From NCBI GenBank assembly GCA_000438115.1, contig FR903631.1, forward strand, positions 44,990 to 90,222: a stretch of DNA of 45,233 nucleotides. Direction: 5' to 3'. Made by a program: the position numbers and the translations under genes. Below, piece by piece: positions 37,191 through 45,233 of the stretch (its first letter is position 1; each line of letters opens with the position of its first letter). The DNA comes from Prevotella sp. CAG:617 (GTDB lineage Bacteria > Bacteroidota > Bacteroidia > Bacteroidales > Bacteroidaceae). The notes under the pieces are model-generated. The model was given only the letters and a program-made list of their open reading frames with translations, was not told the origin of the DNA and ran no database searches.

Positions 37191-40112
37191 TTGAGTTGCA
37201 AGTGGAGTTTCATAGGGTGTTTGGTGTTGGTGGCCGCGGTACTGACGGGCTGCTCAACCAAGAAGAATACGCCCGGCTCGCGCTTCTGGCATGCGTTCAA
37301 CGCTCGTTTCAATACCTATTATAACGGTGAGCAGGCCTATATTGAGGGGAATCGCGCCAAGGAGGAAGGTATTGAGGACGACTATACCCAGCTGTTGCCC
37401 TTTTTCATGGCCGGCAACGGCAAGGCGGCGTCCATCGGCAAGTCGAATTATGAAACCGCCGTTACCAAATGTCAGAAAGCCATCCAGCTGCATTCCATCA
37501 AGCGCAAACCTGTGCGTAACAACAACAAGAAACTTACGCCCAAGGAGCGGGCCTATCGTAACCGCACGGAGTTCAATCCTTTTTTGAAGAACGCCTGGCT
37601 GCTGATGGGTAAGGCCCAGTTCCAGAAAGGCAGTTTTGAGGAAGCCAGTGCCACGTTTTCCTATATCACCCGTCATTATGCTGCCGAGCCTTTGGTGGCA
37701 CAGGAGGCACGCACCTGGTTGGCCCGCTGCTATACGGAGTTGGGCTGGTATTATGATGCCGAGGATGTGTTGCAGCGTTTTCAGCGTGATTCCGTCAATA
37801 GCCACTTGCAGCGCGAAAACAGTCAGACCATGGCCAGCCTGCTCCTGGCGCAGGAGCGCTTTGCCGAAGCACTGCCTCATTTGCAGCGGGCTGTCAGGCA
37901 GGAGCGCCGCAAGCGGCAGAAAGCCCGGCTTTATTTCCTGTTGGGGCAGGTGAATGAATATCTGGACCGCCCTGCCGATGCTTATAAGGCCTATGGCAAA
38001 TGTATCCGGCAGCATCCGCCCTATCTGATGAGCTTCAACGCCCGCATCCGGCAGACGGAAGTGCTGGCCGACGGCCGCAGCGCCCGTGGCATGATTAAGC
38101 GCCTCAAACGCATGAGCCGTTCGCAGAACAATGCCGAATATCTGGACCAGGTGTATTATGCCATGGGCAACATCTATCTCAGTCAGTACGACACGCTACA
38201 GGCCATTTCGGCCTATGAGCAGGGCCGCTCCAAGGCCAAGCGAAGCGGTTTCGAGAAAGGCTTCCTGGTATTGCGCCTGGGCCAGCTCTACTGGATTCGG
38301 AAAGATTACGAAAAAGCGCAGGCCTGTTATCGTGAGGCCGTGGGACTGATTGACCGCGAGCGTGAGGAATATGCCGAGGTGGAGCTGCGTTCCAAAGTGC
38401 TTGACGAACTGGTGCCCCACACCACAGCCATTCATCTGCAGGACAGCCTGCTGGCTTTGGCCGACATGCCCGAGGCCGAACGCAATGCGGCTATTGACCG
38501 CGTGATTGCCGATTTGAAGAAAAAGGAGGAAGAAGCCCGCAAGGCCAAGCGTGACTCGCTGGCCGACGCCATAGCCCAGCAGCAGGGAGCCAACCGTCCT
38601 GCGACCAACTTGCCGACAAATAATACGTCGGACAGCAAGGAATGGTATTTCTACAACCCAACGCTGGTCGCACAGGGCAAACAGCTCTTCCAGCGCCAGT
38701 GGGGCAAGCGAAAGCTTGAGGACAACTGGCGGCGCTCCAACCGCACCGTGCTGGCCCTTGAGGATGGCGGCGGCGAAGTGGATTATGAGAAGGAGGATTC
38801 ACTGCTGGCCGCCCAGGCGGCAGCCGACAGTCTGGCCGAGGCGCAGGAAGCGGTGCCCGATTCGGCGCAGAACGACCCTCACGAGCGGGCTTATTACTTG
38901 AAGGACATTCCCTTTACGCCGGAGCAGAAAGCTGCGGCCTACGACATACTGAAAACCTCGCTCTATCAGGCCGGTCTGATAGAGAAGGACAAGCTGCAGG
39001 ACTTTGCCCTGGCCGACGAAACGCTGCGCCGCCTGTACAAGGACTTTCCCGATTTCGAACCGATGGACGAGCTGCTCTACCAGCGTTTCCTGCTTTATAT
39101 GCGCTGGGGGCGTCAGAGTGAGGCCGAGGAAATGAAGCGCCTGCTCCGCGAGCAATATGCCGGCAGTATCCTTTCGCGTAAGGTGAACGACCCCAACTAT
39201 CTTTATCTGGCCCGCTACGGTGTGAGCATGGAGGATTCGCTCTATCAGTCCACCTACGAAGCCTACCGGCGCAACGACGTTCAGGGAGTGGCCCGCGGTT
39301 ACGATATTTCCACCCGCCAGTTTGCCGATGGCATCAACCGTCCCAAGTTTATCTTCCTGCATGCCCTGACGCGTCTGCTCACCGGCGAGCGCGACAGTCT
39401 GGTCAACGAGCTGGAAGACCTGGTGAAGAATTATCCCGAGAGCGATGTGAGCGAAATGGCCGGAATGATTGTCAAGGGACTGCGCAGCGGGCGCACCATC
39501 GGGTCGGGCACGTTTAACTTGGGTTCCATCTGGGACCGCCGCACCGCCGAGGCCAGCGAGGAGGCCGATTCGCTCAAGCGCGGGCGTCAGCTGTCGGCCG
39601 AGCGCAATACGCCGTTCGTGTACGTACTGGCCTTTGTGCGTGATTCGCTCAATGCCGATCAGGTGCTCTACGATTTGGCCCGTTTTAATTTCAGCGGTTT
39701 CTATGTGCGTAATTTTGACCTTCAGCTCGTTGATGACGGACCTTTGCGTGAGTTGCAGATCAGTGGTTTCAACAATTATGACGAAGCCCATGCCTATGCG
39801 CAGAAGGTAATGACCGACGCGGCTCTGGCTGCCCATGTGCGCAAAGGCCGGGTAGTGCTGATTTCTGCTGACAACCTGCCGCTGCTGGGCACGGCTTACA
39901 GCTTTGATGACTATCGGAAATTCTATGACGAACACTTTGCGCCGCTGCCCGTTGAGGACAACCTGCGTCTGGACCAGCAGGCTGCGCCCGCCGAGCCGCA
40001 GTATGAGGAGGAAACGCCGGCCGACCCGTCGGGGCAGTCGCAGACGGACGACAGCCGTACGGACGATACCGACACCGGTGGGCAGGATGACGACGGCGGA
40101 GAGTGGTACTGA
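37191..40112 (+). CDS. SprE/PorW-like TPR lipoprotein
   Basis: The 973-aa protein has a lipoprotein signal with the lipobox LTGC (Cys 21) and the family-typical CSTKKNT followed by RFNTYYNGEQAY, then many TPR-like helical repeats (about 120-420, and again about 590-760). It has acidic low-complexity linkers (about 420-580) and an Asp/Glu/Gln-rich disordered tail. SprE in Flavobacterium and PorW in Porphyromonas are needed for type IX secretion. Whether this organism has that system cannot be seen here, since homologues also occur in Bacteroides without it. The reading frame has no ATG before the signal peptide, so the start is TTG at 37191. It is the last gene of the aroA run. Confidence 0.85.
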   Translation: MSCKWSFIGCLVLVAAVLTGCSTKKNTPGSRFWHAFNARFNTYYNGEQAYIEGNRAKEEGIEDDYTQLLPFFMAGNGKAASIGKSNYETAVTKCQKAIQLHSIKRKPVRNNNKKLTPKERAYRNRTEFNPFLKNAWLLMGKAQFQKGSFEEASATFSYITRHYAAEPLVAQEARTWLARCYTELGWYYDAEDVLQRFQRDSVNSHLQRENSQTMASLLLAQERFAEALPHLQRAVRQERRKRQKARLYFLLGQVNEYLDRPADAYKAYGKCIRQHPPYLMSFNARIRQTEVLADGRSARGMIKRLKRMSRSQNNAEYLDQVYYAMGNIYLSQYDTLQAISAYEQGRSKAKRSGFEKGFLVLRLGQLYWIRKDYEKAQACYREAVGLIDREREEYAEVELRSKVLDELVPHTTAIHLQDSLLALADMPEAERNAAIDRVIADLKKKEEEARKAKRDSLADAIAQQQGANRPATNLPTNNTSDSKEWYFYNPTLVAQGKQLFQRQWGKRKLEDNWRRSNRTVLALEDGGGEVDYEKEDSLLAAQAAADSLAEAQEAVPDSAQNDPHERAYYLKDIPFTPEQKAAAYDILKTSLYQAGLIEKDKLQDFALADETLRRLYKDFPDFEPMDELLYQRFLLYMRWGRQSEAEEMKRLLREQYAGSILSRKVNDPNYLYLARYGVSMEDSLYQSTYEAYRRNDVQGVARGYDISTRQFADGINRPKFIFLHALTRLLTGERDSLVNELEDLVKNYPESDVSEMAGMIVKGLRSGRTIGSGTFNLGSIWDRRTAEASEEADSLKRGRQLSAERNTPFVYVLAFVRDSLNADQVLYDLARFNFSGFYVRNFDLQLVDDGPLRELQISGFNNYDEAHAYAQKVMTDAALAAHVRKGRVVLISADNLPLLGTAYSFDDYRKFYDEHFAPLPVEDNLRLDQQAAPAEPQYEEETPADPSGQSQTDDSRTDDTDTGGQDDDGGEWY

Positions 40113-40156
40113 TGTTTCTTTCCGGCTCCTTCAGCGGCCTTTTAAGGCGCTGTCAG

Positions 40157-40216
40157 ACGTTTTCAGCCCGTGAATGAGGCCTTTTATGCGGCCGGACATT
40201 CACGGGCTGAAAACGT
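40157..40216. terminator. 20-bp perfect hairpin between convergent genes
   Basis: ACGTTTTCAGCCCGTGAATG (40157-40176) has an exact reverse complement at 40197-40216, with a 20-nt loop that itself has GGCC/GGCC ends. It lies between the TPR lipoprotein (stop 40112) and corA (stop 40248) and probably ends both transcripts. A smaller imperfect hairpin (CAGCGGCCTT/AAGGCGCTG) precedes it near 40132-40152. Confidence 0.75.
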
Positions 40217-40247
40217 ATTAAAACGGGTGTACGAGAGCCGGGCCCGT

Positions 40248-41288
40248 TCAGTTCCATTTTTTGTATTTCAGGTAGACATAGACCGCCGCGGCCACTACGG
40301 CCATCAGCGCCCAGGCCATCAGGTAGCCGTATTTCCAGCTCAGCTCGGGCATCCACTGGAAGTTCATGCCCCATATTCCGGCCATGAAGGTCAGCGGGAT
40401 GAATACGGTCGATACGATGGTGAGCTGTTTCATGATGCCGTTCATGCGCTGGTCGTTGTTCGACAGGTACAGGTCAATCAGCGACGAGAGCAGGTCACGG
40501 CAGCCCTCAAGCGTTTGCAATACGAATTGCAGGTGGTCGTTCACGTCGTTGAAGAAGGGGCGGTTAACCTTGTGCAACAGGGGGTTGTCGTCATGTAGCA
40601 GCTTGCTGATTTGTTCCTTGAGCGGAAAGATGCTTCTCTTTATCAGGCGGTAGTTGCGCCGGTGGTGCTGTATGTCCTTGATTCCGGGCAGCTGGTCGTC
40701 GTCTGACGAGAGGAATTGCTCCTCCATATCCTCCAGGGAGTCTTCCATTTGGGTGATGACCGACATGAAGCCGGCCATGATGCTGTTGAGGATGACGCTG
40801 AGCAGGTAGTCCGACTGCCGGCTGCGTATTTTCAGCACGTTTCTTTCCAGGGCCGTGTGGATGTCTTCAAAAAAGTCGGTGTCGGTTTCCGCAAACGTCA
40901 GCACGTAGTTTGTTCCCTGTACGATGCAGAGCTGTTGGGGCTGGTATTCATCGTCGTCCAGGGGAATGAGCTGCTTGATGATGACGAGGTTGTAGGTGTC
41001 GTGAATTTCTATTTTTGTCTGGTGGTCGGCATTGAGTATGTCCTGAGTGGTCAGGAAGTCAATCCCGAAGTGCTGGCACAGTTCCCTGATGGTTTCGGCG
41101 TCCTGCAGCCCGTGAATCTGTACCCAGTTGACGGCATTATCCTTCAGCAGGGGCTGCAGTGCCTGCAGGTTTTGGCAGCAGGAAGCTTCGACCCCCTCGC
41201 AGCCATAGCTGTAAAGGTGCAGGTGGGTGGGAGTGGATGCTTTTCCCGTGTATTTCAGCTGTTCGCTCAGCAGGTTGTTTTGTTTCAT
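40248..41288 (-). CDS. corA: CorA family divalent cation transporter
   Basis: CorA forms a pentameric Mg2+ channel, some members also carrying Co2+ or Ni2+. The 346-aa product has a large cytoplasmic N-terminal domain, a long helical stalk and two C-terminal membrane helices. The invariant GMN motif lies at the end of the first (TFMAGIWGMNF), and the second is YLMAWALMAVVAAAVYVYL. A basic tail KYKKWN follows, as usual. Length is normal. A TACCTTTG box lies about 21 nt upstream of the start, so it is probably monocistronic. Confidence 0.95.
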   Translation of the reverse strand: MKQNNLLSEQLKYTGKASTPTHLHLYSYGCEGVEASCCQNLQALQPLLKDNAVNWVQIHGLQDAETIRELCQHFGIDFLTTQDILNADHQTKIEIHDTYNLVIIKQLIPLDDDEYQPQQLCIVQGTNYVLTFAETDTDFFEDIHTALERNVLKIRSRQSDYLLSVILNSIMAGFMSVITQMEDSLEDMEEQFLSSDDDQLPGIKDIQHHRRNYRLIKRSIFPLKEQISKLLHDDNPLLHKVNRPFFNDVNDHLQFVLQTLEGCRDLLSSLIDLYLSNNDQRMNGIMKQLTIVSTVFIPLTFMAGIWGMNFQWMPELSWKYGYLMAWALMAVVAAAVYVYLKYKKWN

Positions 41289-41308
41289 GTCGGTGTGTCG
41301 GTTTTGAA

Positions 41309-41316
41309 CAAAGGTA
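41309..41316 (-). promoter_or_regulatory. -7 box TACCTTTG for corA
   Basis: On the minus strand this is a full TAnnTTTG match ending 20 nt before the corA start codon. No matching -33 TTTG. Confidence 0.55.
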
Positions 41317-41395
41317 ATGAATTCTTCCGAAAAGCCTTTGCCCTTCCGTCATTATTTCGTCGGCCTGCTGGGTGAGCGTTGTCCGGGGGCGCCGG

Positions 41396-42334
41396 TTATA
41401 CGGCGTTGAGATTAATGGTCAAGTCGGGCTGCAGGATGCACGAGGAGGAAATTTTTTCCACAATCTTCTCACGGTAGTGCTTGGGTGAGCAGCCCAGGTG
41501 TTTCTTGACGTATTTGCCGAAAAACGACAGGTTCGGGAAGTCCATTTCGTTGGATACTTCCTTGATGCTGATGCTGGGGTTGTGGAGCAGGTAGGCAATA
41601 TCCTTGACCACATATTGGTTAATCAGTTCCGAGGCCGTGTGGTTGGTTATCTTTTTGCATACGGCCGTCAGATATTTCGGGGTGATGCAGAGCCGGTTGG
41701 CGTAGTAGTTGACCGAGCGCGGCTTGGGATAGGCCGACATGAGCAGGTCCATGAATTCCTTGAAGAGTTTTTCCGATGCGTTGAAGGGGCGTGGCTTAAT
41801 GGCGATGAAGCGTTCGAGCGAATCGTGGAATTCATACATAAAGGCCAGCAGAAGGGCGTTGATGAGCTGTCGCTGATGATGGCGGGGAGAGCCTTTCAGC
41901 TTGCTCATGAGCAGGTCGTAGTACTGGCAGAAGAGTTTGCTCTCTTCCGGAGTAAGTTGCAGTACGGGCCGCTTTTCAAGGAAAAACTTGATGTCCCAGC
42001 TTCCGGCCGTGATGACGGAAAGCTGTTTCATGTAGTCGGGCGACATGAGGATACCCTTAAAATCAAAATCATTGCTCACCATGCAATGCTGAAGCATCAC
42101 GTCGGGGTGGCAGATGAGCATGTCGTTGGGCTTCACCTGGTATTCCTGGTTGTTGAGGTTAACCACCGCCGTGCCTTTCAGACACAGGATGGAGGTATAT
42201 ACTTTCATGCGTATGGGTACGCGGCTGATATCGCAGATCTGGTGTATCAGGGCTATCCGGTCGTCGTGGTAGGCGGCCAGATGTTCCAGTTTGGTGTTGT
42301 TGTCTAAATTTCCTTCTATAAATCGCTTATTCAT
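41396..42334 (-). CDS. AraC family transcriptional regulator
   Basis: The 312-aa protein has an N-terminal cupin-like sensing region (INLNNQEYQVKPNDMLICHPDV type, about 55-80) and a C-terminal pair of helix-turn-helix motifs (LCITPKYLTAVCKKITNHTA, about 215-234; ISIKEVSNEMDFPNLSFFGKYVKKHLGCSPKHYR, about 255-288, in part). This is the standard AraC/XylS layout. It stands alone between corA and the S41 protease, so the target and inducer are unknown. Confidence 0.93.
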   Translation of the reverse strand: MNKRFIEGNLDNNTKLEHLAAYHDDRIALIHQICDISRVPIRMKVYTSILCLKGTAVVNLNNQEYQVKPNDMLICHPDVMLQHCMVSNDFDFKGILMSPDYMKQLSVITAGSWDIKFFLEKRPVLQLTPEESKLFCQYYDLLMSKLKGSPRHHQRQLINALLLAFMYEFHDSLERFIAIKPRPFNASEKLFKEFMDLLMSAYPKPRSVNYYANRLCITPKYLTAVCKKITNHTASELINQYVVKDIAYLLHNPSISIKEVSNEMDFPNLSFFGKYVKKHLGCSPKHYREKIVEKISSSCILQPDLTINLNAV

Positions 42335-42670
42335 GGTCTATATTTCTTTTTTAGCGCGAAAAAACAGAAAGTTTACGAAATGCCGGTGATACAAAGTTCG
42401 GTTTTTGTGTTCTAAATTTCAGTGTTTTTTCTTTTCTTCTTTTTTTAACTGAATTTGCCCGAATAAAGTATAAAAAACTTTTTTAAAGGTAAAAGTTTTT
42501 TGCTGAAGGGCATTGTGTGCGGCCCGCGCCAATCTGTATGCCGGCCGAAGTCGGGAGGGTGTTATCGGGCCGGGGAGAAAAAAGGTCGGAACTTTTTGGA
42601 ATAAGTTCCGACCTTTTCTGATGAAGTTGCCGTCTTGTTTTTTCTTGGTGCCGCCCCCGGGCGCAAGGCG
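42335..42670. other. 336-nt gene-free stretch upstream of the AraC gene
   Basis: This stretch is AT-rich near the AraC start, with GAACTTTG on the minus strand (42399-42392), a weak variant of the -7 box. Further right it holds the GGTCGGAACTT hairpin (42580-42617) after the S41 protease gene. I see no gene. Confidence 0.65.
42580..42617. terminator. 15-bp perfect hairpin, GGTCGGAACTT variant, after the S41 protease
   Basis: AAAAGGTCGGAACTT (42580-42594) and its exact complement (42603-42617) flank the loop TTTGGAAT. It is flanked by A-rich and T-rich runs and lies 54 nt beyond the S41 stop at 42671. Arms, loop length and loop sequence closely resemble the hairpin at 24847-24886. Confidence 0.8.
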
Positions 42671-44281
42671 TCAGTCGGGCTGGCGGCTGATCCATTCGAG
42701 GGCGCGTTTTACGGTGGCGTCACGCTGGTTGTAGAACTGGAAATATTCCGACGTGTCCCACAGGTCGACAATAAAGAGTGATTTGAGCGTAAAGCGCAGG
42801 TCGGGCAGGGTTTTCTGCAGTTCGGCGTCGTCCTTGGGCTTGATGCCCTTTTTCAGTCCTACCGAAACCACCGTATCCACCAGGGCCTGGGGCACTTCAA
42901 AGTGCTGGTTGAAGTCGGCAAACGTGGCGTATTTCTTGCGCAGCTGGTTGCGGTGCTGGTCAATGTAGCGCAACGATTGCTCGCGGATGATGTTCTGGCG
43001 TGAGAGGGCCGTATAGAAAGCCGTGTAGCGCGAGGTGTCGGCCGGCACGAAGATGTCGGGCATGATGCCTCCGCCGCCGTACACGGTGCGTCCCAGGTCG
43101 GTTTTGTACACCTTGGTAGAGTCCAGATGGATACTGTCAATGCTGGTCAGCTCGCCGTGGTTCAGGCGGTTGACCACATCCATGTCGTAGTCCTTGCGGT
43201 CGCCCTTGACGTAGGGTTTCTGGATGCAGCGCCCCGAGGGGGTGTAGTAGTGTGCCGTGGTCAGGCGTATCATGGAGCCGTCGGGCAGCGACAGGGGGCG
43301 CTGCACCAGGCCTTTGCCGAATGTGCGTCGGCCGATAATCATGCCGCGGTCGTGGTCCTGCACGGCGCCCGACACGATTTCGGCGGCCGAGGCCGTGTAT
43401 TCGTTGGTCAGGATGGCGAGTGCGCCGCTCGTAAACTGTCCGCCGGCCTGCGCCGTGAAGCGCTCGGGCCGCTGGCTGCGTCCTTCGGTGTAGACCACCA
43501 GCTGCCCCTGCTGCAGGAACTGGCTGGCTATTTGTGTGGCGGCTCCCAGATAGCCGCCGCCGTTGGTCTGGAGGTCGAAGATGAGTTTGGTCATTCCCTG
43601 TTTTTTTAGGTCCTTAATGGCTTTGGCCACTTCGTCGTTCGACGTGGCGCCGAAGCTGCCCAGATGGATGTAGCCCACCTTGGGGGCAATCATGTAGGCC
43701 GCGTCGAGCGTGTTGAGGGGTATCTTGTCGCGCGTGACGGTAAACTCCAGCGGGCTGACGGCGCCGCGGCGCACGATGGTCAGGCGCACCTTGGTGTCCT
43801 TCTTGCCGCGCAGCAGGCTCATGATGGAGTCACGGCTCATCTTGACACCGGCAATGTTGATGGTGTCAACCCGCACAATGCGGTCGCCACTGAGAATGCC
43901 CACCTTTTCGCTGGGGCCTTTCTTTACGGTTTGAATCACCACCAGCGTGTCCTGCAGCATGTTGAACTGTACGCCGATGCCTTCAAACTTGCCTTCGAGC
44001 GGTTCGTTCAGTTTCTTGGTTTCCTTGGCCGAGGTGTATGACGAGTGGGGGTCAAGCTTGGAGAGCATGCCCGTAATGGCGTCCTCCACGAGTTTGGCGT
44101 GGTCCACGCTGTCTACGTAGAGGTTGGCAATGGCTACTTCGGCCATCTGCAGTTTTTGCAGTTGCAGCGGGTCAACCTCAACGCGGTCGTCGGGGGCGGC
44201 CGGTTGTGCTACGCTCCAAATCAGGCCCGAGACCGTGAAGCAGAGGATGAGCAGAAGGAGATGGTGTCGTATTTGTTTCAT
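42671..44281 (-). CDS. S41 family carboxy-terminal processing protease (CtpA-like)
   Basis: These periplasmic serine proteases trim or degrade proteins from their C termini. The 536-aa product has an N-terminal membrane/signal segment (HHLLLLILCFTVSGLIWSVA), a PDZ domain (about 95-175: GIGVQFNMLQDTLVVIQTVKKG, in part) and the S41 catalytic core. The nucleophile is in NEYTASAAEIVSGA and the lysine in RRTFGKGLVQ, forming the Ser-Lys dyad. The C-terminal region of about 150 residues is helical. Length is normal for the Bacteroidetes form. It follows coaD by 48 nt in a parE-coaD-S41 run that is conserved in Bacteroidales. Confidence 0.94.
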   Translation of the reverse strand: MKQIRHHLLLLILCFTVSGLIWSVAQPAAPDDRVEVDPLQLQKLQMAEVAIANLYVDSVDHAKLVEDAITGMLSKLDPHSSYTSAKETKKLNEPLEGKFEGIGVQFNMLQDTLVVIQTVKKGPSEKVGILSGDRIVRVDTINIAGVKMSRDSIMSLLRGKKDTKVRLTIVRRGAVSPLEFTVTRDKIPLNTLDAAYMIAPKVGYIHLGSFGATSNDEVAKAIKDLKKQGMTKLIFDLQTNGGGYLGAATQIASQFLQQGQLVVYTEGRSQRPERFTAQAGGQFTSGALAILTNEYTASAAEIVSGAVQDHDRGMIIGRRTFGKGLVQRPLSLPDGSMIRLTTAHYYTPSGRCIQKPYVKGDRKDYDMDVVNRLNHGELTSIDSIHLDSTKVYKTDLGRTVYGGGGIMPDIFVPADTSRYTAFYTALSRQNIIREQSLRYIDQHRNQLRKKYATFADFNQHFEVPQALVDTVVSVGLKKGIKPKDDAELQKTLPDLRFTLKSLFIVDLWDTSEYFQFYNQRDATVKRALEWISRQPD

Positions 44282-44329
44282 GGGGTTTGGAAATTTAAAA
44301 AAGAAGGAAAAAGGCGGCGCATGGCGCTT

Positions 44330-44791
44330 TTAGGGCAGGAATTCGGTGATGTCCTTGCCGTAGGAAGCCAGTTCGCGCACGACGCTTGAGGAAATGCTCT
44401 GCAGGTTGGGTTCCGTAAAGAGCAGAATGGTTTCGATGCCCGAGAGCCGCTTGTTCATGACGGCGATGTCGCGCTCGTATTCAAAGTCCTTGACCGAACG
44501 CAGGCCGCGCAGAATGTAGCCGGCACCTACGGAGCGGGCAAAGTCGATGGTCAGGCCCGTGTAGCTCTCCACCTGTATGCGCGGTTCGTTGCGGTAGAGG
44601 CTGCGTATGCGTGTCACGCGCTCCTGCAGTGAGTAGAGGGCACGTTTGCCCTCGTTGACGCCCACACCGATGACGATACGGTCAAACAGGGGCAGGCCGC
44701 GCTCCACGATGCTGGCATGGCCAATGGTAAAGGGGTCGAACGAGCCGGGAAAAATGGCACAGTTCTTGAGGCTTTTTTCTGAAGTTTCCAT
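44330..44791 (-). CDS. coaD: Phosphopantetheine adenylyltransferase
   Basis: CoaD transfers AMP to 4'-phosphopantetheine, the penultimate step of coenzyme A synthesis. The 153-aa product from the Met at 44791 (METSEKSLKNCAIF) has the nucleotidyltransferase motif PGSFDPFTIGHASIVERG (about 15-32), the RGLRSVKDFEYE substrate loop and C-terminal SISSSVVRELA, all diagnostic. The 39-nt longer open frame would add residues not found in the family. It lies between parE (75 nt upstream) and the S41 protease gene (48 nt downstream). Confidence 0.95.
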   Translation of the reverse strand: METSEKSLKNCAIFPGSFDPFTIGHASIVERGLPLFDRIVIGVGVNEGKRALYSLQERVTRIRSLYRNEPRIQVESYTGLTIDFARSVGAGYILRGLRSVKDFEYERDIAVMNKRLSGIETILLFTEPNLQSISSSVVRELASYGKDITEFLP

Positions 44792-44866
44792 GTAAAGGTT
44801 AGGTTGTTTGAACGATGCCTGGAACATCACGTTGCTGACAGGCCGTGAGGGCGGCTCGCCAACCGT

Positions 44867-45233
44867 TTATTCCAGGTCTTTTTCAACGCGGTCTTCCTCG
44901 ATAACCAGATTGTCGATGATAAAGTTCTGCCGCTCCATGGTGTTTTTGCCCATGTAGTATTCCAGCAGTTCCTTGACCTGGTCGTTTTTGTGCAGCGTCA
45001 CCTGTTCCAGACGCATGTCGGGTCCGATGAAGTTGCGGAACTCGTCGGCTGAGATTTCGCCCAGACCTTTGAATCGCGTGATTTCGGGGTCGGGGCCCAA
45101 AGCCTTGATGGCCGAGAGCCGCTCCTCTTCAGTATAGCAGTAGCGCGTTTCAAATTCCGCGCGATCGGACCGACGGGTGCGGGCCAGTATGGCTTCGCCC
45201 GCTTCTTGCTGCCGTTTTTGCGGAGCATTGGCG
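44867..45233 (-). CDS. parE: DNA topoisomerase IV subunit B, 3' end only
   Basis: Only the last 122 codons are inside the window; the gene continues beyond 45233. ParE is the ATPase half of topoisomerase IV, which unlinks daughter chromosomes. Seen: YCYTEEERLSAIKALGPDPEITRFKGLGEI, cited here in part as PEITRFKGLGEIS, the TOPRIM-domain end shared by type II topoisomerase B subunits, then LEYYMGKNTMERQNFIIDNL and an acidic tail. The GyrB alternative is less likely because of the MGKNTMERQNFI ending and the adjacency to coaD, both usual for ParE in Bacteroidales. Confidence 0.9.
   Translation of the reverse strand, partial: ANAPQKRQQEAGEAILARTRRSDRAEFETRYCYTEEERLSAIKALGPDPEITRFKGLGEISADEFRNFIGPDMRLEQVTLHKNDQVKELLEYYMGKNTMERQNFIIDNLVIEEDRVEKDLE

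Noticed and set aside
1..45233. CRISPR array, prophage, transposon or rRNA operon
   Set aside because: I saw no regularly spaced repeats, integrase, transposase, phage structural genes or rRNA sequence.

Overview
The window looks like ordinary chromosome from a fairly GC-rich member of the Bacteroidales. Four things point there: promoter-like TAnnTTTG boxes in front of many genes, a TonB-dependent receptor and S9 dipeptidyl peptidase of Bacteroidetes type, a SprE/PorW-like TPR lipoprotein, and the gene orders mnmG-apt-uvrC and parE-coaD-S41 peptidase. I cannot name the genus. I see no prophage, insertion sequence, CRISPR array, rRNA or classical defence island.

Layout. Positions 1-7360 (minus strand) hold a dtd-mazG-deoC cluster, in which dtd is frameshifted, the mnmG-apt-uvrC operon, and a ridA-LOG pair. 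Positions 7644-10102 (plus) hold an M16 peptidase overlapping a Nudix hydrolase, then thiol peroxidase. Positions 10368-12050 (minus) hold ddh-argB. A 66-aa orphan gene (12335, plus) is followed by a 600-nt gene-free stretch full of hairpins. Positions 13136-20451 (minus) hold a DPP-type peptidase, a THUMP-domain RNA methyltransferase, serine acetyltransferase and a secreted GH36 alpha-galactosidase. A TonB-dependent receptor (minus) lies back to back with a membrane-bound TPR/HTH regulator of DUF6377 type (plus). Positions 24930-30576 (minus) hold a giant 1397-aa double 2-hydroxyacyl-CoA dehydratase activase, a TetR regulator and a YczE-like membrane protein. A lipoprotein/hydrolase pair (31018-32616, minus) abuts an unusual 5'-truncated ftsH (plus). 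Then come tRNA-Pro (minus) and aroA, a small membrane protein, a ZnuB-like permease and the SprE-like TPR lipoprotein (plus). The window ends on the minus strand with corA, an AraC regulator, an S41 protease, coaD and the 3' end of parE.

How the genes fit together. Most are housekeeping: tRNA modification (mnmG), nucleotide salvage and sanitation (apt, deoC, mazG), DNA repair (uvrC), amino acid and aromatic synthesis (argB, ddh, cysE, aroA), CoA synthesis (coaD) and peroxide defence (tpx). The accessory part is the receptor/regulator/galactosidase zone and the activase-TetR-YczE cluster.

The least ordinary features are: (1) dtd broken by an imperfect 19-nt tandem duplication; (2) an ftsH whose native 5' end is apparently replaced by the promoter region of the divergent hydrolase gene; (3) dispersed GGTCSGACC-cored palindromes at transcription-unit ends; (4) inverted repeats that coincide with promoter boxes; (5) head-to-head overlapping promoters of tRNA-Pro and aroA. 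I found no clear multi-gene system that is demonstrably new. The activase-TetR-YczE unit is the most interesting genic lead.
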